Assembly (NCBI GenBank): GCA_009777335.1
Contig: WRMC01000014.1
Span: forward strand, 1-49,528
Direction: 5' to 3'
Origin: Treponema sp.
Lineage (GTDB): Bacteria > Spirochaetota > Spirochaetia > Treponematales > Breznakiellaceae
DNA length: 49,528 bases
Each line of letters starts with the position of its first letter. The stretch's first letter is position 1. Of the stretch, positions 33,502 to 41,639 are shown piece by piece. Made by a program: the position numbers and the translations under genes. The notes under the pieces were generated by a model. That model was not told where the DNA came from, did not search any database, and saw nothing but the letters and a program-made list of their open reading frames with translations.

Positions 33502-34238
33502 ACCATCGTTTTATCCGCCGGGCCCCGCCCCTTAAGGTGGTCCAAAAACTTGCGGCCAAGGCCATCCTGGAAGGAAAGCTCATCTCCGAGGGGGACCGGG
33601 TCCTCATCGCCGTTTCGGGGGGAAAGGATTCATCGGTCCTGGCCTGGGCCCTCTCTATCCTGAAACGATCCCTTCCTTTTAACTATGACCTGGAGGCCCT
33701 CCACATTTCCAGCGACTTCTGCTTCTGCTGCCAAAAGGGGGAACTTATGAACTCCCTGGAAAGCTGGGGCATAGGTTTTACGGACCTTTCAGTGCCCATC
33801 ATAGGGCGCCTTAAGGAGGGCCGCAAGATGAACTGCTACTGGTGTTCTACCCAGAGGCGGACCGAGCTGATCCGTTATGCCATGGAGAGGGGCTTTAACA
33901 AGATAGCCCTGGGGCATCATCTGGATGACATCATCGAAACTTTTTTCATGAACATGATGAACCAGGGCAGCCTGGCGGCCATGCCCATGGTCTTAAAATA
34001 CCGGAAGTACCCCCTCCACCTGATTCGTCCCCTGGCCTACCTGGAGGAACAGCAGGTCATCGCCTGTGCCGATGAGCTGGGGATCCTTAAAACGGCTTGC
34101 ACCTGCCCCTACGGGGTTAATTCCCTCAGGCGGGATGCCCGGAGCAAAATTGCGGCCCTTACGGGGAACTCCAGTGCGGTCAAACGCCGCATCCTTTCCA
34201 GCCTTCTTGCCGGGGACCTCCTGCATGAACTTGATTGA
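33498..34238 (+). CDS. ttcA: tRNA 2-thiocytidine synthetase TtcA-type ATPase
   Basis: 246 residues starting with GTG. The PP-loop is SGGKDS (40-45). The cysteines expected for the Fe-S site are in DFCFCCQKGE, MNCYWCSTQRR and TACTCPYG, and GHHLDDIIETFFMNMM is the family block following the second motif. TtcA proteins thiolate C32 in the anticodon loop of some tRNAs using ATP and a [4Fe-4S] cluster. Related TtcA-like proteins (TtuA/Ncs6 types) act on other positions. The short length and lack of long zinc-finger extensions favour TtcA. It is coupled to tcdA upstream, and tatD begins inside its 3' end. Confidence 0.82.
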   Translation: MNHRFIRRAPPLKVVQKLAAKAILEGKLISEGDRVLIAVSGGKDSSVLAWALSILKRSLPFNYDLEALHISSDFCFCCQKGELMNSLESWGIGFTDLSVPIIGRLKEGRKMNCYWCSTQRRTELIRYAMERGFNKIALGHHLDDIIETFFMNMMNQGSLAAMPMVLKYRKYPLHLIRPLAYLEEQQVIACADELGILKTACTCPYGVNSLRRDARSKIAALTGNSSAVKRRILSSLLAGDLLHELD

Positions 34239-35034
34239 CATAGGGGTCAACCTCATGGCCCCCTCCTTTGACCGGGACCGGGAAGATATAATCCGTTCCG
34301 CCGCCGCTGCCGGAGTGGGCCCCCTGGTGATCACCGGCTCTTCCGAAAAGAGCAGCCTTGAGGGGGCCCGTTTTGCCGCAACCTACAATGCCAAGGAGCC
34401 CCGGTCCCTCTACTGCACCGCCGGGGTCCACCCCCATGGGGCCAAGGATCTAAGCACCCGCAGCCTGGACCTCTTCCGGGACCTGGCCTCCTCAGAACTC
34501 CCCCTGGTAGCCATAGGGGAGTGCGGCCTGGATTACAACCGGGATTACTCCCCCCGGGAGGACCAGCGCCGCTCCCTGGTAAAACAGGCGGACCTGGCCT
34601 CGGAGCTCTCCCTTCCCCTCTTTCTCCACGAGAGGGATGCCTTTGGGGACTTTTATGCCATCATCCGTAACTACACCAAGGCCGTCCCCGCCATGGTGGT
34701 CCATTGCTTTACCGGCACCCAGGAAGAGCTGGAACACTACCTTGGCCTGGGTTGTTACATAGGCATCACCGGGTGGATCTGCGATGAGCGCCGGGGGAAG
34801 CACCTCAAGGAGCTGGTGAAAAATATACCTCCGGGACGGCTCCTCCTGGAGACCGACAGCCCCTACCTTCTCCCCCGGGATCTCCCCCTCAAGGTAAAGA
34901 ACAAGCGCAACGAACCCCAATTTTTGCCCCATGTGGCCCAGACCGTCGCCCACTGCCTGGACAAGGACCCGGCCCTCCTGGCCAAAGAAACCACCGCCAA
35001 CGCCCGGAGCTTTTTCCGCCTCCCAGATCGCTAA
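34225..35034 (+). CDS. tatD: TatD-family metal-dependent DNase
   Basis: 269 residues from ATG 34225, which overlaps the end of ttcA by 14 nt. It starts NLIDIGVNLMAPSFDRDRED, the version typical of TatD itself, which lacks the HxH of the YcfH/YjjV relatives. AGVHPHGAKD, IGECGLDYNRDYS, FLHERDAF, VHCFTGT and LLLETDSPYLLPRDL are the remaining metal and substrate motifs. TatD is a 3'-5' exonuclease that helps process damaged DNA and RNA ends. An apparent longer frame starting at 34066 would run through ttcA and has no support. Confidence 0.9.
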   Translation: MNLIDIGVNLMAPSFDRDREDIIRSAAAAGVGPLVITGSSEKSSLEGARFAATYNAKEPRSLYCTAGVHPHGAKDLSTRSLDLFRDLASSELPLVAIGECGLDYNRDYSPREDQRRSLVKQADLASELSLPLFLHERDAFGDFYAIIRNYTKAVPAMVVHCFTGTQEELEHYLGLGCYIGITGWICDERRGKHLKELVKNIPPGRLLLETDSPYLLPRDLPLKVKNKRNEPQFLPHVAQTVAHCLDKDPALLAKETTANARSFFRLPDR

Positions 35035-35094
35035 GCCAGTAAAGTCCTTGTACTCCCCGTCTATTAAGGAGTATCCTTGGGGGGAACAGAATTC

Positions 35095-36270
35095 ATGAGC
35101 ACAGGTCAAAAGTTCCAGTTAAAAATTCACTCATCCATCCAGGAAATCCCCAAGGAAGAATGGAACCGCCTGGTCAGTCCCGATGCGGTCCCCTTTCTGG
35201 ACTGGGACTGGCTCTACATTCTAGAGAAGTCCGGATCGGTCTCTCCCGACATGGATTGGCACCCCCTTCATTTTTGCCTCTGGGACCAGGGCCAACTGGC
35301 TGCGGCGGCTCCCCTCTACCTGAGGACCTCCAGCGGGGGTGAATACCTCCACGATTACTTCTGGGCCGAGGCGGTCATGTCCATAGGCAAGGCCTGGTAC
35401 CCCAAGATGGTGGGAGCCCCGGCCTGTACCCCCGCCGAGGGCTACCGCTTCCTGGCTGCCCCAGAACTGGATCTCCATGCCGCCACCGTCACCCTTTTGG
35501 AGAGCATAGAAACCCTCTGCACCCAGAACCAAATTCCCAGCGTAAACCTCATCTGGGCAGATCCCCAGTGGTCGGCCGTCCTCCCCTCCCTGGGTTATAT
35601 GGCCTGGGACCATAATCATCTGGTCTGGGAGAACGAGAACTTTTCTTCCTTTGATGATTACCTGGCCCTCTTTTCCAAGAACCAGAGGAAAAACATCCGG
35701 AAGGAGTACGCCCGCCACAAGGAGCAGGGGATCAGCATCAAGGTGGTCCCGGGCACAGAAGCCACCGAGGAACATTACAGCCGGATGTTTGAGTTCTATA
35801 CCATCACCAACGACATGCATGTCCCCTGGGATGCCCGCTGGTTCAACGAGGAATGGTTCATCCTCCTTGAGCAGCACTGCCGACACTCCACCGCCTTTTC
35901 CGAGGCCCGGCTGGACAGCACCGGGGAGATCATCGCCATGGCCATCCTGATCCACAAGGGGGATCGCATCTGGGGACGCTTCTGGGGGGCCTTCGAAGAT
36001 ATCCGGGATCTTCACTTTGCGGTCTGTTATTATGCCCCCATGGACTGGTGCATAGAAAAGGGGATCCGTTACTTTGACCCCGGGGCAGGGGCCTCCTCCC
36101 ATAAGCTGCGCCGGGGCTTTAAGGCCCAGCGGAACCGGAGTTACCACAAGTTCTTCGACCCTATCGTTACCAAGCTTTTCCGTGATAACATTAAAGCCAT
36201 CAACCGCCGGGACCAAGCCCGCCGCGATTCCCTAAATGAACTTCAACCTTATAAAAAGGAAACAGATTAA
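35095..36270 (+). CDS. GNAT-fold protein, COG3146/DUF482 peptidogalycan-biosynthesis-like acyltransferase
   Basis: 391 residues in two parts: an N-terminal domain with a [22 protein letters not shown] opening, and a C-terminal GNAT/FemAB-like domain ([58 protein letters not shown]). This matches the DUF482 family, annotated as N-acyltransferases or peptidogalycan-biosynthesis proteins; substrate unknown. The cytoplasmic location follows from the lack of a signal. ATG 35095 is taken as start; an in-frame TTG 18 nt earlier is less likely. It is 11 nt ahead of deoD, so probably in the same transcript. Confidence 0.82.
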   Translation: MSTGQKFQLKIHSSIQEIPKEEWNRLVSPDAVPFLDWDWLYILEKSGSVSPDMDWHPLHFCLWDQGQLAAAAPLYLRTSSGGEYLHDYFWAEAVMSIGKAWYPKMVGAPACTPAEGYRFLAAPELDLHAATVTLLESIETLCTQNQIPSVNLIWADPQWSAVLPSLGYMAWDHNHLVWENENFSSFDDYLALFSKNQRKNIRKEYARHKEQGISIKVVPGTEATEEHYSRMFEFYTITNDMHVPWDARWFNEEWFILLEQHCRHSTAFSEARLDSTGEIIAMAILIHKGDRIWGRFWGAFEDIRDLHFAVCYYAPMDWCIEKGIRYFDPGAGASSHKLRRGFKAQRNRSYHKFFDPIVTKLFRDNIKAINRRDQARRDSLNELQPYKKETD

Positions 36271-36281
36271 GGAGGTCCAGA

Positions 36282-36986
36282 ATGTCCATCCATATTAATG
36301 CCAAACCCGGCGACATCGCCGAGGCCATATTGCTCCCGGGAGATCCCCTGCGGGCCAAGTTTATCGCCGAGAACTTCCTCGAGAATGCCAAACTCTACAA
36401 TGAGGTCCGGGGCATCCTGGGTTACACCGGCACCTACAAGGGTAAACCCGTCTCTGTCCAGGGCACTGGCATGGGGATGCCCTCCACCTCGATCTATGTG
36501 AATGAACTCTTCAAGGACTACGGCGTGAAGCGGGCCATCCGCATAGGAACCGCCGGGTCCATCCAGGAACATATAAAACTCTACGATCTGGTCATAGCCA
36601 TGAGTGCCTGCACCGACTCGGGGGCCAACAAGATCCGTTTTGGGGGCCGGGACTTTGCCCCCACCGCCAGCTTTTCCCTGGTAAAAAAGGCCTGGGATAC
36701 GGCGGTGGAAAAGGGCTGGAACCCCCATGTGGGCTCCATCATTTCCTCCGACATGTTCTACACCGAAGACCCCGATGAGTGGAAACTCTGGGCCCGCTTT
36801 GGGGTTCTGGCGGTAGAAATGGAAGCCGCCGAACTCTACACCCTGGCGGCAAAGTATGGCCGGGAATGCCTCTGCCTGGTGACCATCTCGGACAGCCTCA
36901 TCACCCACGAAGCCACTACCTCCGAAGAAAGGCAGACCACCTTTACCCGGATGATGGAAGTCGCCCTGGAAACTGCCATTTCCTAG
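36282..36986 (+). CDS. deoD: Purine-nucleoside phosphorylase, DeoD type
   Basis: 234 residues, the standard length for hexameric bacterial PNP. It shows [27 protein letters not shown] (phosphate and ribose site), [36 protein letters not shown] (ribose and purine contacts) and the catalytic Asp in [10 protein letters not shown]. It splits purine ribo- and deoxyribonucleosides with phosphate for purine salvage. A strong AAGGAGG ribosome binding site precedes it. Its stop shares bases with the GTG start of the next gene (TAGTG), so translation is coupled. Confidence 0.96.
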   Translation: MSIHINAKPGDIAEAILLPGDPLRAKFIAENFLENAKLYNEVRGILGYTGTYKGKPVSVQGTGMGMPSTSIYVNELFKDYGVKRAIRIGTAGSIQEHIKLYDLVIAMSACTDSGANKIRFGGRDFAPTASFSLVKKAWDTAVEKGWNPHVGSIISSDMFYTEDPDEWKLWARFGVLAVEMEAAELYTLAAKYGRECLCLVTISDSLITHEATTSEERQTTFTRMMEVALETAIS

Positions 36987-37525
36987 TGAATAAACCCTTC
37001 CTCTTCATCATCTCCGGCCGGCCCGGCTCGGGGAAAACAACCCTGGCCCAGCTCTTGTCTAGGGAACTGCGCTGCCCCCTCATTAGCAGGGATCAGATAA
37101 AAGAAGGCTATACGAGAACAGTGAATCTTCCCCATAGGGAACAGGATGAAGAGGGAAAGATGAAGGTCTTTAGCGCCTACTTCGAAAGCATCGATCTCTA
37201 CCTCTCCAAGGGAATTTCCCTCATCGCCGAATCGGCCTTCCAGCACCGGGTCTGGTTCCCCCGCTATGAGACCTTGTCTTCATTAGCGGAGATTCGGCAG
37301 CTCATCTGTACGGTAGACCCCCGGCTGGGGAACCGAAGATTCTTGGAACGAAAAACCCAGGACCCCCTCAGGGCCTACTATCACGGGGACGATGTGATCC
37401 AAACCGAGGATGATCAGTACCCCTACGAACCCCCAGCCCTCCCTGTCCCCACCCTCCAGGTCGACACCACCAACACCTACAACCCCTCCCTCGAAGCCAT
37501 CTATTCCTTTCTCCTCTCTTCTTGA
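36986..37525 (+). CDS. Small P-loop kinase (AAA_33 type)
   Basis: 179 residues starting with GTG at 36986, which overlaps the deoD stop by one base. The N-terminus is NKPFLFIISGRPGSGKTT with the Walker A loop at 11-19, then LISRDQIKEGY, the RD motif seen in small kinases and zeta-toxin-like proteins. SLIAESAFQHRVW lies in the strand carrying the catalytic base. The C-terminal third has the arginine-rich lid (DPRLGNRRFLERKTQDP). Coupling to deoD suggests a nucleoside or sugar kinase in nucleoside salvage, but the substrate is not known. The same frame is open further upstream, inside deoD, without any domain. Confidence 0.78.
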   Translation: MNKPFLFIISGRPGSGKTTLAQLLSRELRCPLISRDQIKEGYTRTVNLPHREQDEEGKMKVFSAYFESIDLYLSKGISLIAESAFQHRVWFPRYETLSSLAEIRQLICTVDPRLGNRRFLERKTQDPLRAYYHGDDVIQTEDDQYPYEPPALPVPTLQVDTTNTYNPSLEAIYSFLLSS

Positions 37526-37551
37526 CACAAGCTTTTCCCTTATGTCATAGT
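37522..37551 (+). promoter_or_regulatory. Promoter for tRNA-Leu
   Basis: Perfect -35 box TTGACA (37522-37527), an 18-nt spacer and CATAGT (37546-37551). The tRNA starts 21 nt beyond the -10 box. The -35 box overlaps the stop codon of the preceding kinase gene. Confidence 0.65.
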
Positions 37552-37572
37552 GTAACTCTGAACCCCCACATT

Positions 37573-37656
37573 GCCTGGATGGTGGAATTGGTAGACACGC
37601 TAGTTTCAGGTACTAGTGCTCGCAAGGGTATGGAAGTTCGAGTCTTCTTCCAGGCA
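37573..37656 (+). tRNA. tRNA-Leu (anticodon CAG)
   Basis: 84 nt without an encoded CCA. The acceptor stem is GCCTGGA (37573-37579) paired with TCCAGGC (37649-37655), with discriminator A37656. The D-arm has TGGTAGACACG. The anticodon stem is CTAGT/ACTAG around the loop TTCAGGT, so the anticodon is CAG, reading CUG. A class II long variable arm follows (GCTCGCAAGGGT). The T-arm is GGAAG-TTCGAGT-CTTCT with one G-T pair. CTG is the favoured leucine codon in the surrounding genes. Confidence 0.95.
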
Positions 37657-37692
37657 AAAAAAGTCATCCCGAAAATCGGGATGACTTTTTTT
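37657..37692 (+). terminator. Strong intrinsic terminator after tRNA-Leu
   Basis: GTCATCCCGA (37663-37672), AAA loop and TCGGGATGAC (37676-37685) form a perfect 10-bp stem. It is extended by at least six A-T pairs from the flanking A- and T-runs and ends in a T-tract. Confidence 0.95.
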
Positions 37693-37702
37693 TATTCTGA
37701 CA

Positions 37703-37753
37703 GAAGAAGACTCGAACTTCCGAAGGCCGCGCCAAGGCTTCTTCCAGTCTTCT
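37703..37753. repeat. Inverted partial copy of the tRNA-Leu 3' part
   Basis: 37703-37721 (GAAGAAGACTCGAACTTCC) is the exact reverse complement of 37632-37650 in the T-arm and acceptor region of the tRNA. The two copies flank the terminator. Just beyond, AGTCTTCT (37746-37753) is the reverse complement of AGAAGACT (37705-37712), and CTTCTTCCAG near 37739-37748 repeats tRNA sequence in direct orientation. No complete second tRNA can be folded. Confidence 0.7.
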
Positions 37754-37756
37754 CAA

Positions 37757-37785
37757 TATACAAATCCCCATCTCCCTTCTATAAT
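37757..37785 (+). promoter_or_regulatory. Promoter for the SDR/DhaKL gene cluster
   Basis: TATACA (37757-37762), a 17-nt spacer and a perfect TATAAT (37780-37785). A good AAGGAGG ribosome binding site precedes the ATG at 37823. Confidence 0.55.
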
Positions 37786-37822
37786 ATCCCTAGGGCGTGA
37801 ATTGCGGCCCTAAGGAGGTTCC

Positions 37823-38590
37823 ATGATAGGGTACCAAGGCGCGGATACCACTTTCTCCCTGGAGGGAAAGAGGGCCATCATCACCGGGGGAGCAGCCGGC
37901 ATAGGCTATGCCACGGCGGAGTTTTTCGCCAAGAAGGGAGTCCAGTTGGTCCTGGGGGACCTGAGCCCCGATGTGGATGCCAAGGCCAAGGGCCTGGGAA
38001 ATCTGAACCTGGGCCTTCAAGGTGACATCTGTCAGAGGGACTACCGGGAAGCCCTCATCCAGGGGGCCCACAGGGCCTTCGGTGGGGCCGACATCCTGGT
38101 CAACTCTGCGGGAATCGTCCTTCTGGAAAAGGCCGAAACCCTAAGCGAAGAAGCCTGGAACGATACCCTCAGGGTAAACTTGAGCGGCAGCTTCTTCATG
38201 GCCCAGGCCTTCGGGGCCTCCCTCATCGAGCAGAAGAAGCCGGGGATCATCATCAACATGGCCTCCCAGGCAGGGGTAATCGCCCTGGACCGCCACGCGG
38301 CCTACTGCGCCAGCAAGGGGGGAATCATCTCCATGACCCAGGTCCTGGCCCTGGAATGGGGAAAGTACGGCATCCGGGTAAACTGCGTGTCCCCCACGGT
38401 GGTCCTCACCGAACTGGGTCATAGGGCCTGGGACGGCCCGGTGGGGGAGGCCTTCAAAAAAGAAATCCCCGCCGAACGATTTGCCGAACCCGACGAGATC
38501 GCCGCCATCATCGCCTTCCTCTGCTCCGACGCTGCGGCCATGATCACCGGCCACAATCTTCTGGTGGACGGCGGCTACACCATAAAATAA
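37823..38590 (+). CDS. Short-chain dehydrogenase/reductase, sugar-alcohol or polyol type
   Basis: 255 residues of the classical SDR family. The cofactor loop is TGGAAGIG (21-28), with an acidic Asp after strand 2 (LVLGDLSPD) that favours NAD(H). NSAG is present, the catalytic Ser is in NMASQAG, YCASK is the Tyr/Lys pair, and the C-terminus is HNLLVDGGYTIK. The sequence style is like polyol dehydrogenases such as Listeria GolD and D-threitol dehydrogenase, which also occur next to dihydroxyacetone-kinase-type genes. It is the first gene of the cluster, 20 nt before dhaK, and would oxidise a polyol or hydroxy acid to the ketone used by the following kinase. The substrate is inferred only. Confidence 0.82.
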   Translation: MIGYQGADTTFSLEGKRAIITGGAAGIGYATAEFFAKKGVQLVLGDLSPDVDAKAKGLGNLNLGLQGDICQRDYREALIQGAHRAFGGADILVNSAGIVLLEKAETLSEEAWNDTLRVNLSGSFFMAQAFGASLIEQKKPGIIINMASQAGVIALDRHAAYCASKGGIISMTQVLALEWGKYGIRVNCVSPTVVLTELGHRAWDGPVGEAFKKEIPAERFAEPDEIAAIIAFLCSDAAAMITGHNLLVDGGYTIK

Positions 38591-38610
38591 ATGCGACAAA
38601 GGATGAACCC

Positions 38611-39624
38611 ATGCAGCGAATAATCAACAAGCCCGATGACATCGTCGACGAGATGCTCCAGGGCTTTGTAAAGGTCCACAGCGACCTGGTGGTTCCCACG
38701 AGCAACCCCCGGGTCATAAAACGAAGGGCCATTCCCCCCGGCAAGGTCGGGGTGGTCACCGGCGGCGGCAGCGGCCACAAGCCCGCCTTCATCGGCTACC
38801 TGGGGGAAAACCTCTGCGATGCCGTAGCGGTGGGGGAGATTTTTTCCTCCCCCTCGGCAGCCGCCTTCCTGGATGCCTTCCGGGCCGCCGACCAGGGGGC
38901 CGGAGTGGCCTGTCTCTACGGGAACTATTCGGGGGACAACATGAATGTCAAAATGGCCATCCGCAATGCCGAGAAGGAGGGCATCCAGGTGAAGACCGTG
39001 GTGGCCAACGACGATGTCCCCTCGGCTCCCCTGAGTGAAAGGGAAAAACGCCGGGGAGTGGCGGGAGAAATCCTCATGTGGAAGGCCGGCGGTGCCAGGG
39101 CGGCCCTGGGGGGCAGCCTCGACCAGGTTATTGCCTCCGCCCAGAAGGCCATCGACAACTGCCGGAGCATAGGCATAGGCTTAAGCCCCTGCACCCTCCC
39201 GGCGGTGGGGAAACCCAACTTCGAAATAAAAGAGGGAACCATGGAGCTGGGCATAGGCCACCATGGGGAGCCGGGGATAGAGGTCCTCCCCCTGGAAGGA
39301 GCCGCCGGCATCGCCCGCCGCTGTGTGGACACCATCCTGCCGGACCTCCCCTTTAGCGCCGGCGACGAGGCGGTGCTCCTTATCTCCGGCCTGGGAGCCA
39401 CCCCGATAATGGAGCTCTATGTCCTCTACGATGAGGCCGAAAGGCTCATCCAGGAGCGGGGCATCAAAGTCCACCGGGGCTTCGCCGGGAACTACTTTAC
39501 CTCCCTGGAGATGATGGGTGCCACGGTCACCCTCATGAAGCTGGATGAGGAACTGAAGGAACTCATCGACATGCCCTGTTACAGTCCGGGGCTTAAACAG
39601 AAGGGGAATCATGGGGAGTTTTAA
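38611..39624 (+). CDS. dhaK: Dihydroxyacetone-kinase K subunit homologue (DhaK)
   Basis: 337 residues. The opening (RIINKPDDIVDEMLQGFVKVH) and VTGGGSGHKPAFIGYLG glycine loop are those of DhaK. MELGIGHHGEPGIE places His218 exactly where E. coli DhaK has the histidine that holds the ketone as a hemiaminal, and NYSGDNMNVKMA is the other substrate loop. DhaK binds a small ketose (dihydroxyacetone, erythrulose and similar) and receives phosphate from DhaL. It overlaps dhaL by 14 nt. The real substrate may not be dihydroxyacetone, given the neighbouring LarA- and PdxA2-type genes. Confidence 0.9.
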   Translation: MQRIINKPDDIVDEMLQGFVKVHSDLVVPTSNPRVIKRRAIPPGKVGVVTGGGSGHKPAFIGYLGENLCDAVAVGEIFSSPSAAAFLDAFRAADQGAGVACLYGNYSGDNMNVKMAIRNAEKEGIQVKTVVANDDVPSAPLSEREKRRGVAGEILMWKAGGARAALGGSLDQVIASAQKAIDNCRSIGIGLSPCTLPAVGKPNFEIKEGTMELGIGHHGEPGIEVLPLEGAAGIARRCVDTILPDLPFSAGDEAVLLISGLGATPIMELYVLYDEAERLIQERGIKVHRGFAGNYFTSLEMMGATVTLMKLDEELKELIDMPCYSPGLKQKGNHGEF

Positions 39625-40255
39625 AAACCGGGAAGGAAGGCCCATCCTCGAAAGGATGGCGAGGACCATCCAGGAGAACCGGGATTACCTGAGCGAGATC
39701 GACGGCCTCATCGGCGACGGAGATCATGGGGCCAACATGAGCAAGGGCTTTGGCCTCTTTCAGGAAGCCATGGCAGACCGGGATCTGAGCTTTACCGGCG
39801 GCCTGGGGGAACTGGGGCAGCTTCTTTTGGACAGGATAGGGGGCTCCATGGGCCCCATCTATGGGACCCTCTTTATAGCCATGTCCGAGGCGGGGGAGGG
39901 CCTGGAAGACATAGACCTGGTAGCCCTGGCGGCCCTCTTCGCCGCCGGTCTTGCGGCCCTGGGAGACATCATCGAGGCCCAGGCGGGAGACAAGACCCTC
40001 ATGGACACCCTCATCCCGGCCAACGATGTCCTCCAGAGGGCCGCCGCCCAAGGGAGCTCCCTGGAGGAGGCTCTCCCCGCCATGACCGCCGCAGCCCAGG
40101 CCGGCCGAGACTCCACCCGGGACCTGGTGTCCAAGGTGGGCCGCTCAAGCCGCCTGGGTGAGCGAAGCCGGGGAGTCCTGGATGCCGGGGCCGTCTCCTC
40201 CTGCCTCCTCCTCTGCGCCATCTCCGAGGGCATCCTCGAGATCCTGGGCTCCTAG
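39611..40255 (+). CDS. dhaL: Dihydroxyacetone-kinase L subunit homologue (DhaL)
   Basis: 214 residues, all-helical barrel. IDGLIGDGDHGANMSKGF contains Asp31, Asp36 and Asp38, which match the Mg-nucleotide-binding Asp residues of E. coli DhaL (30, 35, 37). GGSMGPIYGTLF and GDKTLMDTLIPA are the other nucleotide-site blocks. In PTS-linked systems DhaL carries ADP that is rephosphorylated by DhaM. No dhaM gene is present here, so either ATP is exchanged directly or another phosphocarrier serves. The start overlaps the dhaK stop by 14 nt. An 88-nt gap follows before the LarA-family gene. Confidence 0.9.
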   Translation: MGSFKNREGRPILERMARTIQENRDYLSEIDGLIGDGDHGANMSKGFGLFQEAMADRDLSFTGGLGELGQLLLDRIGGSMGPIYGTLFIAMSEAGEGLEDIDLVALAALFAAGLAALGDIIEAQAGDKTLMDTLIPANDVLQRAAAQGSSLEEALPAMTAAAQAGRDSTRDLVSKVGRSSRLGERSRGVLDAGAVSSCLLLCAISEGILEILGS

Positions 40256-40343
40256 ACCCGGCAGCACAGGCCCTCACCACTGGCGGGATGAATAAAAACT
40301 ATTCATAATTATGTTTGAAATCTAATTTAATAGGGGATGTACC

Positions 40344-41639
40344 ATGGGCGGAATCATTAGCCAGTTGTGCGCGGAAGTAAGCCTTCCCAAGATGCTCCAG
40401 GTAAAACAGAAGTTTGACCGGGCCAGGATAGATGAGGGTGAAATTGAAAGGGCCCTTTTTGCCGAACTCTCCCGGAGTGACCTGGGGGACCCCATCAAAC
40501 CGGGGAAGCGCATCGCCATCACCTGCGGCAGCCGGGGGGTCGACAAGATAGTCCCCATCACCCGGGCCCTGGCGGACTTCGTAAAATCCAAGGGAGCCTC
40601 CCCCTTCATCGTCCCCGCCATGGGCAGCCACGGAGGATCCACCGCCGAGGGACAGACCCAGATCCTCCGCGAGTATGGGGTCACCGAAGAGTCCGTGGGC
40701 TGCCCCATCCTCTCCTCCATGGAGACCGTGGAAATCGGCCAGAGCGATACCGGCCCCGAGGGCAGGACCTACGGGGTCCGGATCGATAAGCACGCCGCCG
40801 GAGCGGACGGCATTATCGTAGCGGGCCGGATAAAACCCCACACGGGCTTTCGGGGGCCCTATGAGAGCGGCATCATGAAGATGATGGCCATAGGCCTGGG
40901 CAAGCGGGAAGGGGCGGACATCTGCCACCAAAACGGCTTTGGCCACATGGCCCAGATGGTCCCCCTCTTTGGAAAGTGCATCTTAAAGAATGCTCCGGTC
41001 ATCCTGGGCCTGGGGATCCTCGAAAACCCCTACGGCGAGGTTTGCAAGTTCGCCGCCCTCCGCCCCGACGAGATTGAAACCAAAGAACCCCTCCTTCTGG
41101 ATGAGGCCCGGAAGCTCCTCCCCCTCATCTTTTGCGAGCAAACCGACATCCTGGTGGTGGACCGGATAGGGAAGGACATCTCCGGGGACGGCATGGACCC
41201 CAACATCACCGGCGCCAACCCCTGCACCCCTTTCATCAGCGGGGGCCTCAAGACCACCTCCACGGTGATCCTCGACCTCACCCCCGCCACCATGGGAGCC
41301 GCCCTGGGCATAGGGGCCGCCCATGTGATCACCCGGCGGCTCTTTGAGCAGATCGACTACGAAGCCACCTACATCAATGTGATCACCTCCCGGGGGCTGG
41401 ACTATGCCCGGATTCCCGTCATCGTAGACTCCGATCGGGAGGCCGTCCAATTGGCCCTCCGCTGCGCCATAGGCTGTGATATCACCCGCCCCCGGATCAT
41501 CCGCATCGCCGACAGCCTCCACACCGAAACCATCTGGGTCTCCGAGGCCTTCAAGGATGAGGTAGATGCCAACCCCCGGCAGGAGCTGGTGGGCGGTCCC
41601 GTCGAATGGCCCTTCGATAAGGCAGGAAATTTATGGTGA
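40344..41639 (+). CDS. LarA-family (DUF2088) nickel-pincer-type racemase/epimerase homologue
   Basis: 431 residues. The N-terminal DUF2088 part has PAMGSHGGSTAEGQ with His96. GRIKPHTGFRGPYESGIMKMMAIGLGK gives His166 and Lys179, and ADICHQNGFGH gives His195 and His201. The order and spacing match the LarA set (His108, His174, Lys184, His200) that binds the nickel-pincer cofactor and moves hydride at the alpha carbon of 2-hydroxy acids. The family includes racemases or epimerases for lactate, malate and gluconate. Here an epimerase for a four-carbon sugar acid would fit the neighbours. The cofactor genes larB, larC and larE are not in the window. The stop overlaps the pdxA2 start. A perfect 10-bp palindrome (CATAATTATG, 40304-40313) lies upstream. 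Confidence 0.8.
   Translation: MGGIISQLCAEVSLPKMLQVKQKFDRARIDEGEIERALFAELSRSDLGDPIKPGKRIAITCGSRGVDKIVPITRALADFVKSKGASPFIVPAMGSHGGSTAEGQTQILREYGVTEESVGCPILSSMETVEIGQSDTGPEGRTYGVRIDKHAAGADGIIVAGRIKPHTGFRGPYESGIMKMMAIGLGKREGADICHQNGFGHMAQMVPLFGKCILKNAPVILGLGILENPYGEVCKFAALRPDEIETKEPLLLDEARKLLPLIFCEQTDILVVDRIGKDISGDGMDPNITGANPCTPFISGGLKTTSTVILDLTPATMGAALGIGAAHVITRRLFEQIDYEATYINVITSRGLDYARIPVIVDSDREAVQLALRCAIGCDITRPRIIRIADSLHTETIWVSEAFKDEVDANPRQELVGGPVEWPFDKAGNLW

Noticed and set aside
34066..34224. N-terminal extension of the TatD frame into ttcA
   Set aside because: TatD homologues begin at NLIDIGVNL; the extra part is ttcA in another frame.
35221..36216. Long minus-strand open frame (331 codons) opposite the DUF482 gene, and similar long antisense frames such as 3031-3771, 4200-4793, 8203-8847 and 40983-41522
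   Set aside because: Their translations are Gly/Pro/Arg/His-rich without domains, and they lie opposite well-recognised genes. They are shadows caused by the high G+C third codon positions.
36779..36985. N-terminal extension of the P-loop kinase frame into deoD
   Set aside because: The extension has no domain and is deoD read in another frame; the kinase fold begins right after the GTG at 36986.
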